NCBI GenBank assembly: GCA_003476685.1
Contig: DMVN01000261.1
Coordinates: 10,190-15,910 of the forward strand
Reading direction: 5' to 3'
Length of the DNA stretch: 5,721 nt
Source: Acidobacteriota bacterium
GTDB lineage: Bacteria > Acidobacteriota > Aminicenantia > Aminicenantales > Saccharicenantaceae
The translations under genes and the position numbers were made by a program. Shown here piece after piece: positions 1-4,949 of this stretch (within the stretch, counting starts at the first letter, position 1; each line of letters starts with the position of its first letter). The notes under the pieces are model-generated. The model saw nothing but the letters and a program-made list of their open reading frames with translations. It was not told the DNA's origin and did not search any database.

Positions 1-454
1 CCAGTTCACCATGTACAAATCCTTGCTGCCCGGGGTGGTCTGGGCTTCGTGTTACCGGCTGGGATTGGCCAGCGCTTTTGGCGAAGTCCTGATACCCAGC
101 AAGAGGTTCTATGCTGGCGGCGGGACCAGCCTCCGCGGTTTCAAGCTGGATGCCGTCGGACCGATTGATTTCTGGACGGGTTTGCCGGAAGGCGGGGAAG
201 CCATGATCGTGGTCAACCAGGAATTGAGATTCTCGATTTATAAATTTATCAGGGGAGTGGCCTTCCTTGATGCCGGAAATGTCTACAGCCGACTTTCAGA
301 TTTCAATCCCGGGCGGTTGAGGACTGGAGCTGGGTTCGGCTTGAGGGTGGACAGCCCCCTGGGTTTAATCAGGATAGATTACGGTTTTAATCTCAAGCCC
401 CGTCCGGGGGAAGCCCGGAGCACCCTTTTCTTCAGTATCGGCCAGGCTTTCTAA
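1..454 (+). CDS. Omp85 family outer-membrane protein (BamA/TamA-like), C-terminal part; 5' end outside window
   Basis: This is the C-terminal barrel portion of an Omp85-superfamily protein, which inserts or assembles beta-barrel proteins in the outer membrane. The reading frame is open from base 2, so the ATG at position 11 is just an internal Met and the gene begins upstream. Seen in the sequence: the block RFYAGGGTSLRGF, matching the family's conserved loop-6 region with its (V/L)RGF/Y motif; then FLDAGNVY; then GAGFGLRVDSPLGLIRIDYG, typical of the last barrel strands; and a terminal phenylalanine (FSIGQAF), as expected for a barrel insertion signal. The N-terminal POTRA domains that would separate BamA from TamA lie outside the window, so no symbol is given. 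The gene converges with the TPR gene, whose stop codon is 7 bases away. I see no clear terminator between them. Confidence 0.9.
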   Translation, partial: QFTMYKSLLPGVVWASCYRLGLASAFGEVLIPSKRFYAGGGTSLRGFKLDAVGPIDFWTGLPEGGEAMIVVNQELRFSIYKFIRGVAFLDAGNVYSRLSDFNPGRLRTGAGFGLRVDSPLGLIRIDYGFNLKPRPGEARSTLFFSIGQAF

Positions 455-461
455 GCCAGGC

Positions 462-1106
462 TTAAACCCGGCTCAGCAGGGTCCGGACCTGGGCGGCCTC
501 CGGAGCTTCCGGGGCCAGGTACAGGAATTTCTGGAAATGGGTAATCATCAGGTCCTTGCGACCCTTCTGATAATAGGCCAGGCCAATCTGGTAATGGGCA
601 TAGGCATGGTTGCCTTTTAGCTGCAGGCACTTCTGCAGGTCGGTGATCATCAGGTCAATCTTTTTCTGGTAACCGCGGAGCAAACCCCGGTGGTAATAAG
701 CTTCGGCGCAGTTGGGGTCTTTCTGGATGGCGGTGTTGAGCTCAGTCTCAGCCCCGGTATAGTTAGCCTTGGCGATGAAGTACTGGGCTTTGCCCACGTA
801 ACCGAACGGGGAATTGGGGGCGGACTGCAGGATTTTGTTGAAATAGGTCAGAGCGGCCTCGGGGTTTTTCTGCTTGATCAGGGCTGAGCCCAGGTAATAG
901 TAAAGGTCGTTGTTAACGAAATTTTCGGCCACCAGCTGGTCAAAAATAGCCTTGGCCTCGGCCGTCTTCCCGGCTTCAAAATAGGCAATGCCGGCCTGAA
1001 GCCTGTCCTGCTGGGTGGTCTGGGACAGAAGGACCAGGTTAAGGCCCAGGGAAAATGCCAGCAGCAGGACCGGAGTCAGCCAGAAGCGCGATGTGTTGTG
1101 TCTCAT
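462..1106 (-). CDS. Exported or membrane-anchored tetratricopeptide-repeat (TPR) protein
   Basis: A 214-residue protein. Residues 1-8 are polar and basic (Arg2, Arg7), followed by a hydrophobic stretch at about 9-28 (WLTPVLLLAFSLGLNLVLL), so it has either a signal peptide or an N-terminal membrane anchor. There is no lipobox cysteine. From about residue 34 to 210 it is a run of roughly five TPR units with the usual small/large residue pattern (for example YYYLGSALIKQKNPEAALTY, AEAYYHRGLLRGYQKKIDL, AHYQIGLAYYQKGRKDL), a fold used for protein-protein contact. No catalytic domain is present. The last two units are very alike, both containing DLMIT followed by an F/LQK helix. The start is supported by a strong Shine-Dalgarno AAGGAGGA (plus-strand 1111-1118) five bases or so before the ATG. 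Its partner is unknown; a periplasmic scaffold role near the envelope is inference only. Confidence 0.88.
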   Translation of the reverse strand: MRHNTSRFWLTPVLLLAFSLGLNLVLLSQTTQQDRLQAGIAYFEAGKTAEAKAIFDQLVAENFVNNDLYYYLGSALIKQKNPEAALTYFNKILQSAPNSPFGYVGKAQYFIAKANYTGAETELNTAIQKDPNCAEAYYHRGLLRGYQKKIDLMITDLQKCLQLKGNHAYAHYQIGLAYYQKGRKDLMITHFQKFLYLAPEAPEAAQVRTLLSRV

Positions 1107-1126
1107 CAGTTCCTCCTTAATATCCC

Positions 1127-1156
1127 CTTATACCATAAAAGAGGCCTTCAAGACAA
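1127..1156 (-). promoter_or_regulatory. Candidate sigma70-type promoter for the TPR gene
   Basis: Read on the minus strand: -35 TTGTCT (1156-1151, four of six matches), an 18-base spacer, and -10 TATAAG (1132-1127, five of six). It would give a short leader carrying the AAGGAGGA ribosome site. The prediction rests on consensus matching alone. Confidence 0.45.
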
Positions 1157-1178
1157 ATCCTGGATACCAGCTTGAATT

Positions 1179-1208
1179 TTGACAAATCCCCTGAATAATT
1201 ATTAAAAT
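1179..1208 (+). promoter_or_regulatory. Candidate sigma70-type promoter for the lysine-rich/desulforedoxin-like gene
   Basis: -35 TTGACA (1179-1184, perfect), an 18-base spacer, -10 TAAAAT (1203-1208, five of six). The spacer and -10 contain the perfect palindrome AATAATTATT (1194-1203), which resembles a PerR/Fur-type operator. Transcription would start near 1215, about 50 bases before the ATG. Confidence 0.6.
1193..1207. promoter_or_regulatory. Possible PerR/Fur-like operator overlapping the -10 region
   Basis: The 15 bases GAATAATTATTAAAA match 11 of the 14 defined positions of the PerR box TTATAATNATTATAA and include a perfect 10-base palindrome. The site sits between -35 and -10 of the promoter for a desulforedoxin-like protein, where a repressor would block polymerase. 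AT-rich promoters produce such matches by chance, so this is tentative. Confidence 0.3.
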
Positions 1209-1265
1209 GAAAAGCGATAAAATCAGGCAAAATAATAAAAAATTTTCATCTGAAAGGAGGGTAGG

Positions 1266-1517
1266 ATGGCCCAGAAGAAAAAAGTCAAACCGGCAGCCAG
1301 GAAACCGGTGAAAAAAGTGGTCAAGAAGAAAGCGGTCAAGAAGCCAGTAAAAAAGGCGGTAAAAAAGGAAATGGCTCCGCCGCCCAGACCGGTAACGGCC
1401 CTCGAGTGCCAGGTCTGTGGTTACCGTCTGATAATTGACCGTAAGTGCGGCTGCGCCGAAGAACATGTGCTGGTTTGCTGCGGCCAGCCCATGCAAAAGG
1501 TAGAAACCACGATTTGA
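1266..1517 (+). CDS. Histone-H1-like lysine-rich tail fused to a desulforedoxin-like cysteine domain
   Basis: An 83-residue protein in two parts. Residues 4-34 carry 16 lysines in about 31 positions, arranged as repeats of the type KPVKK/KAVKK with Ala, Pro and Val. This is like histone H1 C-terminal tails and bacterial H1-like nucleoid proteins, and suggests binding to DNA, RNA or another polyanion. After a Pro-rich hinge (PPPRP, 38-42), residues 46-80 hold Cys48-x2-Cys51-Gly and Cys71-Cys72-Gly-Gln-Pro-Met. This spacing and the LVCCGQPM ending are those of desulforedoxin and the N-terminal domain of desulfoferrodoxin, where four cysteines bind one iron (FeS4). Two extra cysteines (Cys61, Cys63) sit in between, so zinc binding as a ribbon is the alternative. 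The start is fixed by AAAGGAGG (1253-1260) five bases before the ATG. It appears monocistronic. Its role is unknown; the fusion itself is the notable point. Confidence 0.85.
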   Translation: MAQKKKVKPAARKPVKKVVKKKAVKKPVKKAVKKEMAPPPRPVTALECQVCGYRLIIDRKCGCAEEHVLVCCGQPMQKVETTI

Positions 1518-1544
1518 ATTAAGTTCCTGGAATTGCCTGGCTGA

Positions 1545-1580
1545 AAGCCGGCTCGACCAGGCCGGCTTGATTTATGTTTT
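1545..1580 (+). terminator. Hairpin terminator after the lysine-rich/desulforedoxin-like gene
   Basis: AAGCCGGC (1545-1552) pairs perfectly with GCCGGCTT (1561-1568) around an 8-base loop, followed by the T-rich stretch GATTTATGTTTTT. The U-run is not immediate, so efficiency may be moderate. The hairpin starts 27 bases past the stop codon. Confidence 0.65.
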
Positions 1581-1596
1581 TGCCCGTTTTTATAAG
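1567..1596 (+). promoter_or_regulatory. Candidate promoter for the CDF transporter gene
   Basis: -35 TTGATT (1567-1572, four of six), 18-base spacer, -10 TATAAG (1591-1596, five of six). The -35 overlaps the 3' arm of the preceding terminator. A perfect TATAAT also occurs at 1610-1615, but it has no good -35 and would leave a leader of only about ten bases. Which of the two is used cannot be decided by eye. Confidence 0.4.
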
Positions 1597-1631
1597 AAGG
1601 AATTTTTTTTATAATGGGGCGGTAGAAGATA

Positions 1632-2522
1632 ATGACCATTAATTTTTCTCAGAAGAAGAAACTGGGCTACCTTGAGGGTTACCTTTCCATTTTCGTTAAC
1701 CTGCTTCTTTTCCTGTTCAAGTTCGTTGTCGGCCGCCAGGTCAATTCGGTGGCCATGGTGGCCGACGCCTGGCACACCCTGTCTGACTGCCTGACTTCAG
1801 TCATCGTGGTCGTTGGTTTCTGGATGGCTTCCCGGCCGGCTGACAGCCGTCATGCTTTTGGGCACGGCCGGTCCGAGTCGATAGCTTCTATCATCATCGG
1901 CACCTTGCTGGCGGTAGTCGGTCTGAGTTTTCTTTATGAATCAATTGTCAAAATTATCCAGCGTCAGGGCATGGGCTTCAGCCAGCTGGCAGTAATAGTC
2001 TTTGCCATTTCGGCCGTGCTGAAGGAAGGACTGGCCCAGTTTGCTTTCTGGACAGCCAGGAAAACTGAGGCCAGTTCACTGCGGGCTGATGCCTGGCATC
2101 ACCGCAGCGACGCCATCGCCTCGATTCTGATTGTGGTCGGAGCCCTGTTCAGCCAGAGATTATGGTGGCTGGACGGTGTGCTGGGCATTGGCGTTTCCCT
2201 GCTGATTCTTCATGCCAGCTACGATATCATCAGGAGCTCGGCCAGCTACCTGATGGGGGAAGTGCCCTCCGGAGAAAGAGTGGACCGGGTTCGTTCCCAG
2301 GTGAAGAAAGAATTCCCTGAGCTCCAGGGTATTCATCATGTTCATGTTCACCAGTACGGAGACCACCACGAGGTAACCGCTCATCTGACCGTTCCTGGCA
2401 CCATGTCGGTTGACGAGGCTCACAGCATCGCCAGTCGGATTGAAGAAATCGTGAAGCAGGAGTTTAACGGAGATGCCACCGTCCATGTCGAGCCAGCGAA
2501 GTCAGAAAAAGATGAAGACTGA
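1632..2522 (+). CDS. Cation diffusion facilitator (CDF) family metal/proton antiporter, probably zinc-type
   Basis: A 296-residue inner-membrane protein of usual CDF length that would export a divalent metal in exchange for protons. Six membrane segments are seen at about 14-34, 40-62, 82-104, 118-138, 158-175 and 178-197. The transport site is visible as paired HxxxD motifs: His48/Asp52 in TM2 (DAWHTLSD) and His156/Asp160 in TM5 (DAWHHRSD). Two His plus two Asp is the arrangement usual for zinc (and cadmium or cobalt) CDF proteins; manganese and iron types more often have Asp in TM2. The loop motif FGHGRSES (76-83) is also typical. Residues 210-288 form the cytosolic ferredoxin-like regulatory domain, unusually rich in His (235, 236, 238, 240, 245, 246, 251, 264, 285), likely metal-sensing ligands. 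No strong Shine-Dalgarno precedes the ATG, only a weak GAAG. It is followed by and overlaps the MBL-fold hydrolase gene, probably forming one unit. Confidence 0.93.
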   Translation: MTINFSQKKKLGYLEGYLSIFVNLLLFLFKFVVGRQVNSVAMVADAWHTLSDCLTSVIVVVGFWMASRPADSRHAFGHGRSESIASIIIGTLLAVVGLSFLYESIVKIIQRQGMGFSQLAVIVFAISAVLKEGLAQFAFWTARKTEASSLRADAWHHRSDAIASILIVVGALFSQRLWWLDGVLGIGVSLLILHASYDIIRSSASYLMGEVPSGERVDRVRSQVKKEFPELQGIHHVHVHQYGDHHEVTAHLTVPGTMSVDEAHSIASRIEEIVKQEFNGDATVHVEPAKSEKDED

Positions 2523-3318
2523 GACGGCGGCCAGACCCGGAAATTACCTGAAGTTTCTGGGCACCGCCGGGGCCCGGTTTGTGATGGCCAGGCAGCTAAG
2601 AGCTTCGGGCGGTATCTACCTGGAACTTCTCGGTCAGAAAATATCCCTGGACCCCGGCCCCGGAGCCCTGGTGCGGATGACCCACAGCCGGCCGCCTATC
2701 GACCCGACTGCCCTGGAAGCGGTGATTCTTAGCCACAAGCATATCGACCATGCCAACGACGTCAACATCCTGCTGGATGCCATGACCGCGGGCGGTTTTA
2801 AGAAAAGGGGAATCCTGATGGCTCCGGCTGAGTGCCTGACCGGCCCCGAGGCGGTGGTCTTCAGGTATCTAAAGGATTATCTGGAGAGGATTGAAATTCT
2901 GCAGGCCGAAACAACTTACCACCTGGGCCCGCTGAAGATAAAGACTACCTGCCGCCACCAGCACGAAGCCGAAACTTACGGGCTCAAGTTTTATTTGCCG
3001 CGACTGGTGGTCGGGTTCATGGTTGACACCAAATATTTCCCGGAGCTCCTCAGTAGTTACCGCCAGGTGGACATCCTGGTGATGAATGTCCTGAGAGCCA
3101 GGGAATCTGATAGTGATCATGTCAAGCATCTGACGGTGAGCGATGCTACGCTGATTATAAAAGAGCTCAAACCCGGAAAAGTTTACCTGACCCATTTCGG
3201 GATGACCATGCTCCAGGCCGACCCCAGGAAGGTGGCCGAGAAAATGAGCCAGGAGACCGGGGTGGAAGTGCTGGCTGCCTACGACGGTCTGACGGTGTCC
3301 CTGGATCAGGCTGCCTGA
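2512..3318 (+). CDS. Metallo-beta-lactamase (MBL) fold metallohydrolase
   Basis: A 268-residue protein counted from the ATG at 2512. Metal ligands are clear: His75-x-His77-x-Asp79-His80 in SHKHIDHANDVN, then probably His149 or His151 (CRHQHEAETYG), Asp172 (FMVDTKYF) and His228 (LTHFGM). This gives a two-metal site like that of RNase Z, PhnP and related phosphodiesterases. N-terminal KFLGTAGARF and SLDPGPGAL (Asp47) are the usual first strands. The long RNase Z exosite arm is not evident. The substrate is unknown; a phosphodiester or cyclic nucleotide is only a family-level guess. Start choice: the ATG at 2512 overlaps the CDF gene by 11 bases and lies just before the conserved domain, but it has a weak ribosome site. 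The ATG at 2473 would add 13 residues and has AGGAG ten bases upstream (2458-2462), so it is a real alternative. Translational coupling to the CDF gene is likely, and the pair ends at the hairpin at 3395. Confidence 0.88.
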   Translation: MKTETAARPGNYLKFLGTAGARFVMARQLRASGGIYLELLGQKISLDPGPGALVRMTHSRPPIDPTALEAVILSHKHIDHANDVNILLDAMTAGGFKKRGILMAPAECLTGPEAVVFRYLKDYLERIEILQAETTYHLGPLKIKTTCRHQHEAETYGLKFYLPRLVVGFMVDTKYFPELLSSYRQVDILVMNVLRARESDSDHVKHLTVSDATLIIKELKPGKVYLTHFGMTMLQADPRKVAEKMSQETGVEVLAAYDGLTVSLDQAA

Positions 3319-3394
3319 GCTGTTGTCGGCTGGCCGGGCAGGCAAAGGGTCCGGACGGGCCCGAAGCCCGGAAGGGAGGTGGAAGAAGGGGCTA

Positions 3395-3423
3395 AAAAAT
3401 CCTACTAAAATAGTAGGATTTTT
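3395..3423 (+). terminator. Strong hairpin terminator closing the CDF-MBL unit
   Basis: AAAAATCCTACTA (3395-3407) pairs perfectly with TAGTAGGATTTTT (3411-3423) around a 3-base loop. This 13-base-pair stem ends in a T-run on the plus strand and, by symmetry, in one on the minus strand as well. It separates the CDF-MBL unit from the Fe-S unit; the next promoter begins within two bases of it. Confidence 0.85.
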
Positions 3424-3424
3424 C

Positions 3425-3453
3425 TTGAAATCCCCCGCCTAAAAGATTAAAAT
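3425..3453 (+). promoter_or_regulatory. Candidate sigma70-type promoter of the Fe-S assembly unit
   Basis: -35 TTGAAA (3425-3430, five of six), 17-base spacer, -10 TAAAAT (3448-3453, five of six), placed directly behind the upstream terminator. Transcription is expected to start at about 3460, giving a leader of roughly 47 bases before the Nfu-type gene. Confidence 0.65.
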
Positions 3454-3458
3454 AGAAA

Positions 3459-3480
3459 GGTAAGCTCATACTGGCTTACC
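3459..3480 (+). promoter_or_regulatory. Inverted repeat at the predicted transcription start (operator or 5' hairpin)
   Basis: GGTAAGC (3459-3465) and GCTTACC (3474-3480) form a perfect 7-base dyad with an 8-base centre. Its position at the predicted +1 fits either a DNA-binding repressor site or a stabilising hairpin at the mRNA 5' end. It does not resemble the IscR type 1 site as I recall it. No T-run follows, so it is not a terminator. Confidence 0.45.
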
Positions 3481-3486
3481 GGAGTT

Positions 3487-3503
3487 AAGTCTTAAGGAGA
3501 CTT
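3487..3503 (+). promoter_or_regulatory. Ribosome binding site of the Nfu-type gene inside a small hairpin
   Basis: The Shine-Dalgarno AAGGAG (3494-3499) lies seven bases before the ATG. The flanking AAGTCT (3487-3492) and AGACTT (3498-3503) can pair, placing the ribosome site in the loop and 3' arm. This could tune translation; a 6-base-pair stem is weak and may be fortuitous. Confidence 0.35.
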
Positions 3504-3506
3504 TTA

Positions 3507-3725
3507 ATGAAAGAAAAAGTGGAAGAAGTTCTTAACCGAATAAGGCCGGCCCTGCAGGCTGACGGGGGCGATGTGGAACTGGTGGATGTGGTTGACGGTG
3601 TGGTCTCGGTCAGGTTAAAAGGTGCCTGCGGTGGCTGCCCCATGTCTCAGATGACTCTCAAAATGGGCATCGAGCGTTTGTTGAAAAAAGAAATTCCCGA
3701 AGTCAAGAGTGTGGTTTCTGTCTGA
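3507..3725 (+). CDS. Nfu-type Fe-S cluster carrier (NifU C-terminal domain protein)
   Basis: A 72-residue stand-alone NifU C-terminal (Nfu) domain, which carries a [4Fe-4S] cluster between two subunits and passes it to client enzymes. Seen: [16 protein letters not shown] (13-28), then [18 protein letters not shown] (39-56) with the cluster-binding Cys41-x2-Cys44, then IPEVKSV at the end. It is full length for this minimal class, with no A-type or scaffold domain attached. It is the first gene of a same-strand unit: the next gene begins 33 bases downstream and encodes an IscS-like protein, followed by an IscU-type scaffold and nadA. The context suggests that it delivers clusters, with NadA a plausible client. 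Confidence 0.93.
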   Translation: MKEKVEEVLNRIRPALQADGGDVELVDVVDGVVSVRLKGACGGCPMSQMTLKMGIERLLKKEIPEVKSVVSV

Positions 3726-3746
3726 TAAACATTTTAGTTAGAGGGG

Positions 3747-3761
3747 AAGGAGGGCCCGGTG
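3747..3761 (+). promoter_or_regulatory. Ribosome binding site deciding a GTG start
   Basis: AAGGAGG (3747-3753) lies five bases before GTG (3759-3761). No ATG in this frame precedes the conserved N-terminal block FYADKQAAAPV, so GTG is the start of the IscS-like gene. Confidence 0.75.
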
Positions 3762-4949
3762 CCAGGCTTTTATGCTGATAAGCAGGCCGCAGCTCCGGTT
3801 CGACCGGAAGTGCTGGAAGCCATGCTGCCTTTTTTCAGCCAGGATTTCGGCAATCCTCAAAGCCTGCATTCAGTCGGGCAGAGGGCCTCGCAGGCTCTGC
3901 TCAAAGCCCGAGAACAGCTGGCCCGACTTATCAACTGCCGGCCAGAAGAAATTATATTCGTGTCCTCCGGTTCAGAAGCCAACAACCTGGCCCTCAAGGG
4001 TTTGGCTCTGGCCAACCAGGCCCGGGGCCAGCGGGTTGTCGTCTCGGCCATTGAGCACATCTCGGTGCTTAGAGCCACCCGCTTCCTGGAGAAACTTGGG
4101 TTCAAGATAACCCAGGTCCCGGTTGATGGGTTGGGGGTGGTCAGCCCGGAAAAAATAGCCGAGGCCCTGACCCCGGACACGGTCCTGGTTTCGGTGATGA
4201 TGGCCAATAACGAGGTGGGCACGATTGAGCCTGTGGCTGAAATCGCCCGACTCTGCCAGTCCAGGGGAATAATTTTTCACAGCGACGCCGTGGCCGCTGT
4301 GGGCAATATTCCGGTTGACGTCAGCGCTCTGGGAGTGGATGCCTTGAGCCTGGCAGCCGACCAGTTCGGCGGCCCCAAGGGAGCCGGCGCCCTTTTTCTG
4401 AAAAAGGGAATCAAGATCACCCCGCTCATAGATGGTGGCGTGCAGGAGTCTAACCGCCGGGCCGGCACCGAGAATGTCCCGGCCATAGTTGGCCTCGGCC
4501 AGGCTGCTGAGCTGGCAGCCCGGGAAATGTCCGAGAAAAGCGCACGGTTGTCCCGGCTCAGGGACCGGCTCATAGCCGGGGTGCTCGGCCGGCTGGATGA
4601 AGTCATCCTGACCGGGCATCCGGTTAACAGGTTGCCCCATCATGCCAGCTTCTGCGTTAAATACGTTGAAGGGGAGGCCATGCTCCTCGGGCTGGATCTA
4701 AAGGGCATTCAGGTGGCCAGCGGCTCAGCCTGCACCTCGCGCTCTCTCCGGACCTCTCACGTGCTGACGGCCATGGGGCTTGACCCGGCCGTGGCCCAGG
4801 GCAGCCTGGTTCTAACGCTGCTCGATGAGACCAGCGACGAGCAGGTTGATTATTTCCTGGAAAATTTTCCCCCGGTAGTCAAGCGACTCCGGGAAATGTC
4901 TCCTCTCTATACTAAGTACTTACAGGAGAAAAAAGATGTACACGGATAA
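3759..4949 (+). CDS. IscS/NifS-family cysteine desulfurase homologue lacking the PLP-binding lysine
   Basis: A 396-residue class V aminotransferase-fold protein of normal IscS length, with a GTG start. Family hallmarks retained: FGNPQSLHSVG (30-40), SSGSEANNLALKG (69-81), the IEH motif with His100 over the cofactor, MMANNEVGTIEP (Asn151), Asp176 that would contact the PLP ring nitrogen, RAGTENVPAIVG (234-245), and the mobile cysteine loop SGSACTS with Cys325. Changed: the Schiff-base lysine is Gln202 (CAG, 4362-4364) in AADQFGGPKG, where SxHKxxGPKG is usual, so the neighbouring His and the phosphate-binding Ser are also lost; the Gln expected at DAVQ is Ala179; the N-terminal NATTP is QAAAP. 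Canonical desulfurase activity is therefore doubtful. As I recall, A. fulgidus IscS has an equivalent loss (Lys to Asp). The frame is intact, and the gene overlaps the IscU-like gene by 14 bases, so it looks functional, perhaps as a scaffold partner or persulfide carrier. Confidence 0.9.
   Translation: MPGFYADKQAAAPVRPEVLEAMLPFFSQDFGNPQSLHSVGQRASQALLKAREQLARLINCRPEEIIFVSSGSEANNLALKGLALANQARGQRVVVSAIEHISVLRATRFLEKLGFKITQVPVDGLGVVSPEKIAEALTPDTVLVSVMMANNEVGTIEPVAEIARLCQSRGIIFHSDAVAAVGNIPVDVSALGVDALSLAADQFGGPKGAGALFLKKGIKITPLIDGGVQESNRRAGTENVPAIVGLGQAAELAAREMSEKSARLSRLRDRLIAGVLGRLDEVILTGHPVNRLPHHASFCVKYVEGEAMLLGLDLKGIQVASGSACTSRSLRTSHVLTAMGLDPAVAQGSLVLTLLDETSDEQVDYFLENFPPVVKRLREMSPLYTKYLQEKKDVHG

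Noticed and set aside
441..463. Repeat GCCAGGCTT at 441-449 and 455-463 as a bidirectional terminator between convergent genes
   Set aside because: It is a direct repeat, and the AAGCC/GGCTT arms at 453-463 leave only a one-base loop; no T-run follows on either strand.
1278..1371. Lysine-rich A-rich repeat DNA as a non-coding or satellite repeat
   Set aside because: It lies in an intact frame behind a strong ribosome site and continues into a conserved cysteine domain, so it is coding low-complexity sequence.
3356..3370. GC hairpin CGGGC-CCGAA-GCCCG as a terminator
   Set aside because: No T-run follows it, and the far better hairpin at 3395-3423 explains termination.
3379..3408. Nine-codon GTG leader peptide ending inside the 3395-3423 hairpin
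   Set aside because: The GGGAGG motif directly abuts the GTG with no spacing, and there is no run of one regulatory amino acid, so attenuation is not supported.
4377..4385. Lys207 in GGPKG as the Schiff-base lysine of the IscS-like protein
   Set aside because: The GPKG lysine is a separate conserved residue present alongside the catalytic lysine in normal family members; the catalytic position is five residues earlier, where Gln202 sits.
3972..4643. Long open frame on the minus strand opposite the IscS-like gene
   Set aside because: It is antisense to a clearly conserved protein and has no recognisable domain; long open frames of this kind are common opposite GC-rich coding sequence. The same holds for the minus-strand frames at 2869-3345 and 4912-5487.
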